In this document: one piece after another, positions 1 to 7,671 of the stretch
Position numbering within the stretch: position 1 is the first letter of the stretch
How the letters are laid out: each line of letters begins with the position of its first letter
Assembly (NCBI RefSeq): GCF_000023265.1
Contig: NC_013124.1
Location: 124,001-188,000 of the forward strand
Direction: 5' to 3'
Source: Acidimicrobium ferrooxidans DSM 10331
GTDB lineage: Bacteria; Actinomycetota; Acidimicrobiia; Acidimicrobiales; Acidimicrobiaceae
DNA length: 64,000 nucleotides
The notes under the pieces: generated by a model
The model's database searches: none
What the model saw: the letters and a program-made list of their open reading frames with translations, nothing else
What the model was told of the DNA's origin: nothing
Made by a program: the position numbers and the translations under genes

Positions 1-1
1 C

Positions 2-121
2 ACCAACATGGCGCAAGCGATGACCGCGTTCTCGTCGCAGCAGGTCCTCATGCAGGCCGGCGTCGCGATGCTGTCGCAGGCACAGGCGCTGCCGCAGCTC
101 ATCCTCAAGCTCCTCCCGTAG
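2..121 (+). CDS. fliC: flagellin, C-terminal end (5' part outside the window)
   Basis: The last 39 codons of a flagellin, the subunit polymerised to form the flagellar filament. The window opens inside the gene. The visible tail has the pattern of the flagellin C-terminal D0 helix, with alternating Ala/Gln/Met/Leu residues and the stretches FSSQQVLMQAG and MLSQAQALPQ before a Leu-rich end and a TAG stop. It is followed by a strong hairpin and then by fliD and fliS, its usual partners. Only the tail is visible, so the length and the variable region cannot be judged. Confidence 0.8.
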   Translation, partial: TNMAQAMTAFSSQQVLMQAGVAMLSQAQALPQLILKLLP

Positions 122-148
122 CACATCCGATCATCCCCGGTCGTTCGT

Positions 149-181
149 CACGGGCCCAGGCCGTCGGGGCCTGGGCCCGTG
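149..181 (+). terminator. hairpin after flagellin
   Basis: A perfect 14-bp inverted repeat (149-162 with 168-181) around a 5-nt loop, 27 bases after the flagellin stop and before fliD. No U-tract follows, as is common in high-GC actinobacteria. It probably ends or attenuates the abundant flagellin transcript. Confidence 0.75.
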
Positions 182-212
182 ATCGTGCGATCAGGACTCC
201 GAAGGAGGCCCC

Positions 213-2771
213 ATGTCGTCGATCCTGCCAACCTCATCGACGAGCTCGACGTCGTCGACGTCGAGTGGCTCCAACGTCTCGACCTACTCCGACCCGGGCG
301 GTCCCCCGATCACGTTCTCCAGCCTGTTCTCCGGTATCAACACCCAGGCGATCATCCAGGCGCTCATGGCCGCCTACGAGCAACCCCAGGTCGATCTCGC
401 CAAGCAGATCCAGTCGCTCCAGACGAACCTGTCGGACTACCAGACCATCGTCTCGGACCTCAGTTCGCTCCAGACCCAAGCGAACGCTCTGCTCCAGCCG
501 TCACAGCTCTCCTCGATGAGCGCGAGTACCTCCGACGCTGCCGTGGCCACAGCAACCGCAGGTCAAGGCGCCATCCCGTCGTCCTTGACGTTCAACGTTA
601 ACCAACTCGCCCAGGCCAACATCCTCGCCTCCAGCGGCACCGTGTCGTCGCTGTCGTCTCAGGTCGCCTCCGGGAACTTCCTCCTCTCCTCGAGCGCAGC
701 GGGCGCCGGCGTCACCTCGCTTGCTGGCTCCTCGCTCCAGGTCGGGACGCACTCCTTCTCCGTGACGAGCGCGCTCTCGGGCGCCACCGCGACGGGGACG
801 TCCCCTCTTGCCTCGTCGATCACCATCGGCTCGTCCAACGACACCATCGCCGCTACCGTCAACGGCACCGCCGAGACGTTCACCATCGCCTCGGGGACCT
901 ACACGCCAGCTCAGCTCGCCGCCGCGATCTCGCAGGCGAGTTCGGTCTCGGGAACCCCCTTGCTGCAGGCGCAGGTGAACGCCCAGGGCCAGCTCGAACT
1001 CGGCACGACGCTGCTCGGTTCGAGTGCATCGCTCCAGATCACCGGTGGTACCGCACTGTCGACGTTGGGACTCGCGGCCCAAGCGAGTGCGTCCGTCGGG
1101 ACCGCGGGGTCGGTCACACTCGATGGCACCGTCACCGCCGTGAACAACGTCCAAGCGGGTCAGACGGTCAGCCTTGCCGACGGCACCGGGGGGTCGATCA
1201 CGATCGGTATCGGATCGTTCGGCCTCAGCCAGGGCAGCTTCACCGCTACCGAGGTGGCGGCCGGCAACGGGTCGCTCTCGCAGGTGGTGAGCAACATCAA
1301 TGCCGCTGGCGCCGGTGTGACGGCATCAGCGGTCCAAGTCTCGAGTGGTACCTACGTGCTCCAGCTGGTCTCGAACCAAACGGGCACCGCATCGGCCATC
1401 ACCGTCGAACAGGCGCCCTTCCAGAGTGCCCTCGGTAGCTTCACGACCATTGCAGCGGCACAGAATGCCCAGGTCCAGATCGGTGGCCAGAGTGGTTACC
1501 TGGTGAGTTCTCAGACGAACCAGGTCCAGGGCGTGTTGCCCGGAGTCACGCTCAACTTGGTGTCGGCGCAGCCTCCCGGCTCGGCGCCGGTCACCGTGAG
1601 CGTCACCCCCGACGGCAAGACGCTCGCCTCGTCCATCCAGTCGCTCGTCAACGCCGCAAACCAGGTGCTCAGCGACATCAACACGTACGCGGGCTACAAC
1701 GAGCAGACCAACACCGGCGGACCGCTGATGGGCGACTCGACGCTGAACGGGATCACGAGCCAGGTGCTCGGTGTCATCGCTCAGACCCTCGGCGAGGGGG
1801 GCATCACCGCCGCCCAAGCCGGCATCACGCTGAACAAGAACGGTACCATCAGCTTCGACGCGCAAACCTTCGCCCAGCTCTACGACCAGAACCCGACCGC
1901 CGTCACGTCACTATTCGCCCAGTCGGGCACCTTCAACCCATCGAGTTCGACCTACGCAGGCGACGTCAGTCTGGTCTACGCGGGTGATGGCACGCAAGCG
2001 GGCTCCTACCAGGTCGTGGTGAGCCAGTCGGCCACCCAGGCGACGGACAGCGGGTCCGTGCTCGCGAGCGGAACGATCACCAACGCCGAGACGCTCACCG
2101 TCGCCCAGGGTTCGCAGTCGGTGCAGTACGCAGCGAGCGCGGGCGAGTCGCTCAGCGCCATCGCCCAGGGCCTCAATGCCGCGTTCGCCCAGGCAGGCAT
2201 GGGGATGCAGGCCTCCGTGGTGAGCTCGTCGTCGGGTTCGCAGATCGTGCTCACCGCGAGTGCGTACGGGACCCAGGGCGACTTCACGGTGACGACGACG
2301 GCGACGGGATCTGGGCAGACCGGGCTCGCAACGAGCGCGAACACGCCGGAGTCGTTCACCGGCTTGAACGTCGCCGGGACGATCAATGGTGTGGCGGCGA
2401 CCGGGAACGGTCAGGTCCTCGCCGCGCCGACGACGGACCCCACGCTCGCCGGCTTGTCGCTGCAGGTGAGTGCGAGCGGGATCACGAGTGCGACGACCAT
2501 TGGCTCGTTCGTGTATTCGCCAGGGATCTCGGGCCAGCTCGCCCTCATCGCCAACGGCGCCACAGCACCCGTGACCGGGAGCCTCGAGGCGCGCATGAGC
2601 GGTATCCAGCAACAGATCTCGATGCTGCAGCAACAGTACAACGGCTATACGCCGATGATCCAGAACGAGCAGAAGATGCTCGAGCAGGAGTACTCCGCGA
2701 TGGAGTCACAGCTCGGCTCGCTCCAGAGCGTGGGCTCGGAGCTCGCCGGGCAGATTGCACAGCTGCCGTAG
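213..2771 (+). CDS. fliD: flagellar filament cap protein FliD (HAP2)
   Basis: An 852-residue filament cap, which sits at the distal end of the filament and inserts flagellin subunits. The N-terminal domain (about residues 30-95, ITFSSLFSGINTQAIIQALM followed by a coiled region) and the C-terminal FliD domain (about 480-600, then a coiled tail near 790-852 with QQQISMLQQQYN) are recognisable. The middle is a long Ser/Thr/Gly/Ala-rich section, making it much longer than the roughly 470 residues of enteric FliD. ATG at 213 follows the ribosome binding site GAAGGAGG. fliS follows 48 bases after the stop, a conserved pairing. Confidence 0.92.
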   Translation: MSSILPTSSTSSTSSTSSGSNVSTYSDPGGPPITFSSLFSGINTQAIIQALMAAYEQPQVDLAKQIQSLQTNLSDYQTIVSDLSSLQTQANALLQPSQLSSMSASTSDAAVATATAGQGAIPSSLTFNVNQLAQANILASSGTVSSLSSQVASGNFLLSSSAAGAGVTSLAGSSLQVGTHSFSVTSALSGATATGTSPLASSITIGSSNDTIAATVNGTAETFTIASGTYTPAQLAAAISQASSVSGTPLLQAQVNAQGQLELGTTLLGSSASLQITGGTALSTLGLAAQASASVGTAGSVTLDGTVTAVNNVQAGQTVSLADGTGGSITIGIGSFGLSQGSFTATEVAAGNGSLSQVVSNINAAGAGVTASAVQVSSGTYVLQLVSNQTGTASAITVEQAPFQSALGSFTTIAAAQNAQVQIGGQSGYLVSSQTNQVQGVLPGVTLNLVSAQPPGSAPVTVSVTPDGKTLASSIQSLVNAANQVLSDINTYAGYNEQTNTGGPLMGDSTLNGITSQVLGVIAQTLGEGGITAAQAGITLNKNGTISFDAQTFAQLYDQNPTAVTSLFAQSGTFNPSSSTYAGDVSLVYAGDGTQAGSYQVVVSQSATQATDSGSVLASGTITNAETLTVAQGSQSVQYAASAGESLSAIAQGLNAAFAQAGMGMQASVVSSSSGSQIVLTASAYGTQGDFTVTTTATGSGQTGLATSANTPESFTGLNVAGTINGVAATGNGQVLAAPTTDPTLAGLSLQVSASGITSATTIGSFVYSPGISGQLALIANGATAPVTGSLEARMSGIQQQISMLQQQYNGYTPMIQNEQKMLEQEYSAMESQLGSLQSVGSELAGQIAQLP

Positions 2772-2818
2772 CGCCCGCCGGACGGGTGCTGTCGACGACG
2801 ACCAAGGAGGGAGACCGG

Positions 2819-3196
2819 GTGCCTTCACTGGCTCAACGCGCCTACGTCGAGAACGCGGTGGAAACCGCGACGCCGGCCCAGCGCCTGCTCATCCTGTTGG
2901 ACCGCCTGGAAGCGAATCTGGTGGCCCTCGGTGACGCCTTTCGGGTGCGTGACCTCGAGGCGATCCACGTCAACGCCAAGGCTGCCCAGGCAGCGTTGGC
3001 GTTGTTGCGAGGGGCGCTTCGCGAGGACGTGTGGGAGCACGCCGCGACGATCGCGACCTTGTACACGTGGGCGCTGGAGCGACTCGTCCGAGCCAATGTG
3101 GACAAAGATCCGGCTCCCTACGAGGAGGCCCGCTCGGTGCTCGAGCCGCTCATCGCGGCGTGGCGACACGCTGCGATGGAGGTCTCGCATGAGTGA
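2819..3196 (+). CDS. fliS: flagellin export chaperone FliS
   Basis: A 125-residue FliS, the cytosolic chaperone that binds flagellin and keeps it unfolded for export. It has the family's N-terminal pattern (QRAYVENAVETATPAQRLLILLD) and an all-helical character. The GTG at 2819 is preferred over an in-frame ATG at 2786, because AAGGAGGGA lies just upstream of the GTG. The stop overlaps the start of the next small gene, indicating translational coupling. Confidence 0.88.
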   Translation: MPSLAQRAYVENAVETATPAQRLLILLDRLEANLVALGDAFRVRDLEAIHVNAKAAQAALALLRGALREDVWEHAATIATLYTWALERLVRANVDKDPAPYEEARSVLEPLIAAWRHAAMEVSHE

Positions 3197-3476
3197 GCGC
3201 GATCCGTGGGAGGAGTACCTGGACGCGTACGCGGAGCACCTCGCGCGCGTCTCGGCGAGCCTCGAGGCGGGCCGGGTGCTCGAGACGCCGTTCGATCGTG
3301 CGCGTCCTTCCAGCGCGATGCCGGCGCGTCACGCTGAGCGAGCACGCGCCCTCGTGGAGGCGACCGAACAGCTCGCGGCCCGCCTCGAGCATCGTCGCGA
3401 CGTGGTCGGGACCGTACTTCGGTACTCGAGAGTCCGCGACCCCGAGCGGGTGGTGCTCCTCGACGTGATCTTGTGA
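3189..3476 (+). CDS. small helical protein in the fliT position
   Basis: A 95-residue charged protein that starts inside the last codons of fliS (ATG 3189). It is rich in Glu, Arg and Ala and looks mostly helical. Its position directly after fliD-fliS is the usual place for FliT, the FliD export chaperone, and its size fits. No diagnostic motif is visible, so FliT-like function is inferred from context only; a FlgN-like or unrelated helper is equally possible. Confidence 0.55.
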   Translation: MSERDPWEEYLDAYAEHLARVSASLEAGRVLETPFDRARPSSAMPARHAERARALVEATEQLAARLEHRRDVVGTVLRYSRVRDPERVVLLDVIL

Positions 3477-3592
3477 GGATGCCATCGCTTCGGTTTGCGT
3501 GACTCGGCCGATCTCGGGGACCTGCTCAGACGCTCCACGGGGCTGCTTCCTCGCGTGAGCTGACGCGAGAACTCACGGGAAGGGACTCGACG

Positions 3593-4522
3593 GTGATCAC
3601 GGTGACGGGACCCACCAAGCGCTTCGGAGAGGTGACCGCGGTCGACGGATTGTCGTTCGAGGTGCCGCCCGGGCGCGTGACCGGATTCCTCGGCCCGAAC
3701 GGCGCGGGCAAGTCGACCACGATGCACATGATCATGGGCCTCGAAAGGCCCAGTGCGGGGTCCGCTCTCATCAAGGGCGTCCCCTACGCCGAGCTTGCCG
3801 CGCCACTGCGGCAGGTCGGTGCGTTGCTCGAGGCGAGGTCGTTCCATCCGGGGCGCAGCGCCAGAGCGCATCTTGGGTGGCTCGCGGCCTCCAATGGCTT
3901 GCCCGCCCACGGGGTCAACGAGGTGCTCGAGATCACCGGACTCACCGACGTCGCTTCCCGACGGGCCGGCACCTTCTCGCTCGGCATGGGCAGCGTCTCG
4001 GCGTCGCGGCTGCGCTCCTCGGTGATCCCGAAGTGCTCATCCTCGACGAGCCCGTGAACGGACTCGATCCCGAGGGGATTGTGTGGATCCGGACCTTACT
4101 GCGGGGACTTGCTGCTGAAGGTCGAACGGTGTTCGTCTCGAGTCACCTCATGTCCGAGATGGCTCAGACGGCCGACCATGTCATCGTCATCGGCCGTGGC
4201 AAGCTCCTTGCCGACACCGCGATGGCAGCGTTCATCGCATCGAGTTCGTCCGCGAGAACGCTCGTACGCACACCGAGCCCAGATGCGCTCGCGTCGACCC
4301 TGCGCGAGCGCGGCGGGGTCGTGGTCGTCGGCGACGACGGGAGTCTCACCGTCCGGCCTCGTGGCAGCCGAGATCGGCGAGATCGCCTTCGAGCACGGGA
4401 TCTGTCTCCATGAACTGTCGCCCCAGAGTGCCTCGCTGGAGGAGGCGTTCTTCGCTCTTACGGGCGAGGACACGAGCTTTCGCGGCCAGCCGGCCACGGT
4501 TCACGAAGGAGCCTCACGATGA
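3593..4522 (+). pseudogene. ABC exporter ATP-binding subunit, two frameshifts
   Basis: A BcrA/CcmA-type ABC ATPase. Walker A (GPNGAGKST) is at about residues 38-46. The Walker B and D-loop region (LILDEPVNGLDPEG) and the H-loop (VSSHLMSE) lie in a different frame. Reading is continuous only if one base is restored near 3987 (GMG must run into QRLGVAAALL) and another near 4350 (SLTV into GLVAAEIGE). The first shift falls in the ABC signature region, so the uncorrected product would lack a working ATPase. The GTG start has GGAAGGGA upstream. The end overlaps the permease start by 4 bases, as in an intact operon. This is either recent decay or local sequence error. Confidence 0.8.
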
Positions 4523-5324
4523 CGACGACGGTCGACCGTAGTCCGAGCACGCTCGGCCCGACGTTCGGGCGCTGCTCGCCGCCGAGTGGATCAAGATCAA
4601 GAGCGTGCGCTCGACGGTGCTCACGCTGGTGTTCATGGTGGTGCTCGGGGTCGGGATCTCGGCGCTCGGCGCGCTCGCCGTGCACGCAGCCGTGTCGCAC
4701 CACCGCATCGGCCCCGGCTTCGATCCGGTCGCGCGCTCGCTCGGCGGGATGCTCATCGCGCAGATCGCCATCGGTGTCCTCGGCGTCTTGGTCTTCAGCG
4801 CTGAGGTCGCGAGCGGGACGATCAGCCAGACGTTCGCCGCGGTCCCCAAGCGCTGGCACGTGCTGCTGGCCAAGGTACTCGTCTACTTCGTGATCGCGCT
4901 CGTTGCCTCCGAAGTAGTGTCCGTGGCGAGCTTCCTCGTGGGCCAGGCCGTCATGCACGGAGTCGTCCCGACGACCAGCCTCACGAACGCGACGGCGATG
5001 CGGGCCGTCCTGGGCACCGGGCTTCTCGTCGCGATCGTGGGTGTCCTTGCGCTCGCCATCGGTGTCATGATCCGTCGTACTGCTGGGGCGATCACCACCT
5101 TCGTGGGCGAGTACCTGGTGCTGCCCTTGCTCGTGACCGCGCTCCCGTCGCCGTACTCCACCGACATCGAAAAGTTCCTGCCGTTCCAAGCAGCCCAGGT
5201 CATGATGTCCTCGCAGCTCGTCGCGAACAGCTTGTCCGCGTGGGTCGGCCTCGCCGTCGTGGCGGGCTACGCCGTGATCGCCGTCGTCGTCGCAGGGTCG
5301 CTCCTCTCGTCGCGCGACGCCTAG
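4519..5324 (+). pseudogene. ABC-2 type exporter permease, frameshifted near its start
   Basis: The partner of the ATPase just upstream. After an ATG at 4519 the reading frame shifts around 4545-4570. From there LLAAEWIKIKSVRSTVLTLVFM starts a typical ABC-2 permease with about six hydrophobic segments ending at 5324. The Ala-Glu-Trp-x-Lys-x-x-Ser/T motif before the first membrane segment is common in bacitracin or antibiotic type exporters. A shorter product could start at GTG 4605 but would lack this cytosolic N-terminus. Substrate unknown. Confidence 0.72.
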
Positions 5325-5363
5325 ACGCCCGGCCATCGCGCCCCGCGCGAGGCCTGCAGCTTG

Positions 5364-5400
5364 CCGCCCGTGCCGCCTTCCATGGAGGGGACACGGGCGG
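5364..5400 (+). terminator. hairpin between the broken exporter and the carboxysome operon
   Basis: A 9-bp perfect stem (CCGCCCGTG, 5364-5372, with 5392-5400) around a 19-nt loop that itself contains a smaller dyad (TCCATGGA). It sits 40 bases after the permease stop, so it probably insulates the carboxysome promoter from upstream transcription. Confidence 0.5.
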
Positions 5401-5425
5401 TCGTGCGTCGCGGGTGCGGCTCAAG

Positions 5426-5487
5426 AACACGTAAGTACTGATTTAACCAAATCACGAAAAGCTCGATGATTCGGTTTAGGGAAACCG
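5426..5487 (+). promoter_or_regulatory. candidate CbbR-type operator pair upstream of cbbL
   Basis: Two inverted repeats of the same form, each 6-bp arms around 4 bases: TGATTT/AAATCA at 5439-5454 and CGGTTT/AAACCG at 5472-5487. Their centres are 33 bp apart, about three helical turns, so both face the same side. Both contain TTTA-N3-AAA. The first also fits the T-N11-A rule of LysR regulators. The preceding AACACGTAAGT (5426-5436) recurs upstream of the DAB gene (17479-17489). A LysR gene at 61338 is a candidate regulator; binding itself is inferred. Confidence 0.5.
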
Positions 5488-5676
5488 TCACCCGTACCGC
5501 TACCGTGGTGCCCATCGCGTTGGGGATGTGAGGAACACGCCGCTCATTCGAGCATGACCGCGTCGACCACCAGAGGGTGCGAGGCCGCGGAAAACAGCGG
5601 GGCGTTGGTCGACGGCCGCTCCGAGCCATGACGAGCGAGCGCACGAGAGGCGTACCGACACGAGAGAGGAAAGAGG

Positions 5677-7098
5677 ATGGCTGGCAATCGCTACGAGGCT
5701 GGCGTCAAGGAGTACCGTAAGACGTACTGGGCGCCGGACTACGTGCCCTTGGACTCCGACCTGCTCGCGGTGTTCAAGATCGTACCGCAGCCTGGTGTCG
5801 ACCGGGAGGAGGCAGCTGCGGCGGTCGCCGCCGAGTCATCCACCGGTACCTGGACCACGGTCTGGACCGACCTGCTCACGGACCTCGATTACTACAAGGG
5901 CCGCGCCTACCGGATCGAGGACGTGCCCGGGGACGACACGGCGTTCTACGCGTTCGTCGCCTACCCGATCGACCTCTTCGAAGAGGGCTCGGTCGTCAAC
6001 GTCTTCACATCGCTGGTCGGGAACGTGTTCGGCTTCAAGGCGGTGCGATCGCTGCGCCTCGAGGACGTGCGCTTCCCCTTGGCCTTCGTCAACACCTGCA
6101 ACGGGCCACCCCACGGGATCCAGGTCGAGCGCGACAAGATGAACAAGTACGGCCGGCCGCTGCTCGGCTGCACCATCAAGCCGAAGCTCGGCCTGTCGGC
6201 CAAGAACTACGGGCGTGCCGTCTACGAAGTGCTGCGCGGTGGTCTCGACTTTACCAAGGACGACGAGAACGTCAACTCCCAGCCGTTCATGCGCTGGCGC
6301 GACCGGTTCCTCTTCGTCGCCGAGGCCATCCATCAGGCCGAGGCGGAGACGGGCGAGCGCAAGGGCCACTACCTGAACGTCACGGCACCCTCGCCAGAGG
6401 AGATGTACGAACGCGCAGAGTTCGCCAAGGAACTCGGCATGCCCATCATCATGCACGACTTCTTGACGGGTGGTTTCACGGCCAACACGGGGCTCGCGCG
6501 CTGGTGCCGGCGCAACGGCATGCTGCTCCACATCCACCGGGCCATGCATGCCGTGATCGACCGCAATCCGTACCACGGCATCCACTTCCGTGTGCTGGCC
6601 AAGGCCTTGCGTCTCTCGGGCGGTGACCACCTGCACACCGGAACGGTGGTCGGCAAGCTCGAGGGCGACCGAGCGGCGACGCAGGGATGGGTGGACCTCC
6701 TCCGCGAGTCCTACATCCCCGAGGACCGTAGCCGCGGCATCTTCTTCGATCAGGACTGGGGCTCGATGCCGGGCGTCTTCGCCGTCGCCTCGGGCGGTAT
6801 CCACGTGTGGCACATGCCGTCGTTGCTCACCATCTTCGGCGATGACGCGGTCTTCCAGTTCGGTGGCGGCACCCTGGGTCACCCATGGGGGAACGCACCC
6901 GGCGCGACCGCGAACCGGGTCGCACTCGAGGCGTGCGTCCAGGCGCGCAACGAGGGCCGTGACGTCGAACGGGAGGGGAAGGACATTCTCCAGAACGCGG
7001 CCAAGCACAGTCCGGAGCTCCGTGTGGCGATGGAGACCTGGAAAGAGATCAAGTTCGAGTTCGACACGGTGGACAAGCTCGACAGCGTGCATCGCTGA
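5677..7098 (+). CDS. cbbL: RuBisCO form I large subunit
   Basis: A 473-residue ribulose-1,5-bisphosphate carboxylase/oxygenase large subunit, which fixes CO2 onto RuBP to give two 3-phosphoglycerates. The catalytic motif [11 protein letters not shown] places the active Lys at 168. The carbamylated Lys is at 194 in [10 protein letters not shown], and the C-terminal [10 protein letters not shown] phosphate-binding loop is present. Gene order with cbbS and csoS2 indicates carboxysomal form IA. First gene of the operon, with cbbS 57 bases downstream. Confidence 0.98.
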   Translation: MAGNRYEAGVKEYRKTYWAPDYVPLDSDLLAVFKIVPQPGVDREEAAAAVAAESSTGTWTTVWTDLLTDLDYYKGRAYRIEDVPGDDTAFYAFVAYPIDLFEEGSVVNVFTSLVGNVFGFKAVRSLRLEDVRFPLAFVNTCNGPPHGIQVERDKMNKYGRPLLGCTIKPKLGLSAKNYGRAVYEVLRGGLDFTKDDENVNSQPFMRWRDRFLFVAEAIHQAEAETGERKGHYLNVTAPSPEEMYERAEFAKELGMPIIMHDFLTGGFTANTGLARWCRRNGMLLHIHRAMHAVIDRNPYHGIHFRVLAKALRLSGGDHLHTGTVVGKLEGDRAATQGWVDLLRESYIPEDRSRGIFFDQDWGSMPGVFAVASGGIHVWHMPSLLTIFGDDAVFQFGGGTLGHPWGNAPGATANRVALEACVQARNEGRDVEREGKDILQNAAKHSPELRVAMETWKEIKFEFDTVDKLDSVHR

Positions 7099-7155
7099 GC
7101 GAGCGTGGTTCGACGAGGTGGCGCAGCGTGCGCCACCTGGACCTAAGGAGCACAC

Positions 7156-7494
7156 ATGGCTGACGTTCAGGAGTATCGCACGTCACGGCGCTACGAGCTG
7201 TTCTCGTACCTGCCCCAGATGACCCCGGAGCAGATTCGCAAGCAGGTGCTGTACCTGATCTCGAAGGGCTGGAACCCGAGCGTGGAGCACGTCGAGCCCC
7301 ATCGCTCGATGGAGCGCTTCTGGTACATGTGGAAGCTGCCGATGTTCGGCGAGCAGTCGGCGGAGGTGGTGCTCGCCGAGCTCGAGGAGTGCCGCCGTGC
7401 CTACCCCGATCACCTCGTGCGGCTCGTGGGCTACGACAACTACACCCAGAGCCAGGGCATCGCGTTCGTGGTGTACCGAGGCCAGGGGTCCTGA
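7156..7494 (+). CDS. cbbS: RuBisCO form I small subunit
   Basis: A 112-residue small subunit that caps the L8 core to form the L8S8 holoenzyme. The family block [20 protein letters not shown] is at the N-terminus, and the central [11 protein letters not shown] and the C-terminal [13 protein letters not shown] are typical of carboxysomal small subunits. SD-like AAGGAG precedes ATG 7156. A strong hairpin lies between this gene and csoS2, probably setting the excess of RuBisCO over shell proteins. Confidence 0.97.
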   Translation: MADVQEYRTSRRYELFSYLPQMTPEQIRKQVLYLISKGWNPSVEHVEPHRSMERFWYMWKLPMFGEQSAEVVLAELEECRRAYPDHLVRLVGYDNYTQSQGIAFVVYRGQGS

Positions 7495-7523
7495 GCGGCT
7501 GGCGCTCCTCGACGCCGGGACCA

Positions 7524-7554
7524 GCGCGACCTCGCGGTTCGCGCGAGGTCGCGC
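7524..7554 (+). terminator. attenuator hairpin between cbbS and csoS2
   Basis: A perfect 13-bp GC-rich stem (7524-7536 with 7542-7554) around the loop GTTCG, 29 bases after the cbbS stop. There is no U-tract. Since the operon continues, it is more likely a 3'-end stabiliser or partial terminator that raises cbbLS mRNA over shell gene mRNA than a complete stop. Confidence 0.6.
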
Positions 7555-7671
7555 GGTGGGGCCGTGAGGCTGAGGCATGCGAAGCAAGGAGATGGCGACG
7601 GTGCGCGCGAGCGACGCGAGCGAGTCGCCAAGTAGGTCGAGGTCGTGGTGGTGACGAAGGGAGGGCCCCGA

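Larger units (their letters stand above)
5325..5676. other. intergenic leader of the carboxysome operon
   Basis: 352 bases without a gene. The left part holds a hairpin terminator (5364-5400). The middle is locally AT-rich and carries two dyads (5439-5454 and 5472-5487) that look like operators. The right part runs to the cbbL ribosome binding site (AGAGGAAAGAGG) just before ATG 5677. No confident -35/-10 pair was identified. Confidence 0.6.
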
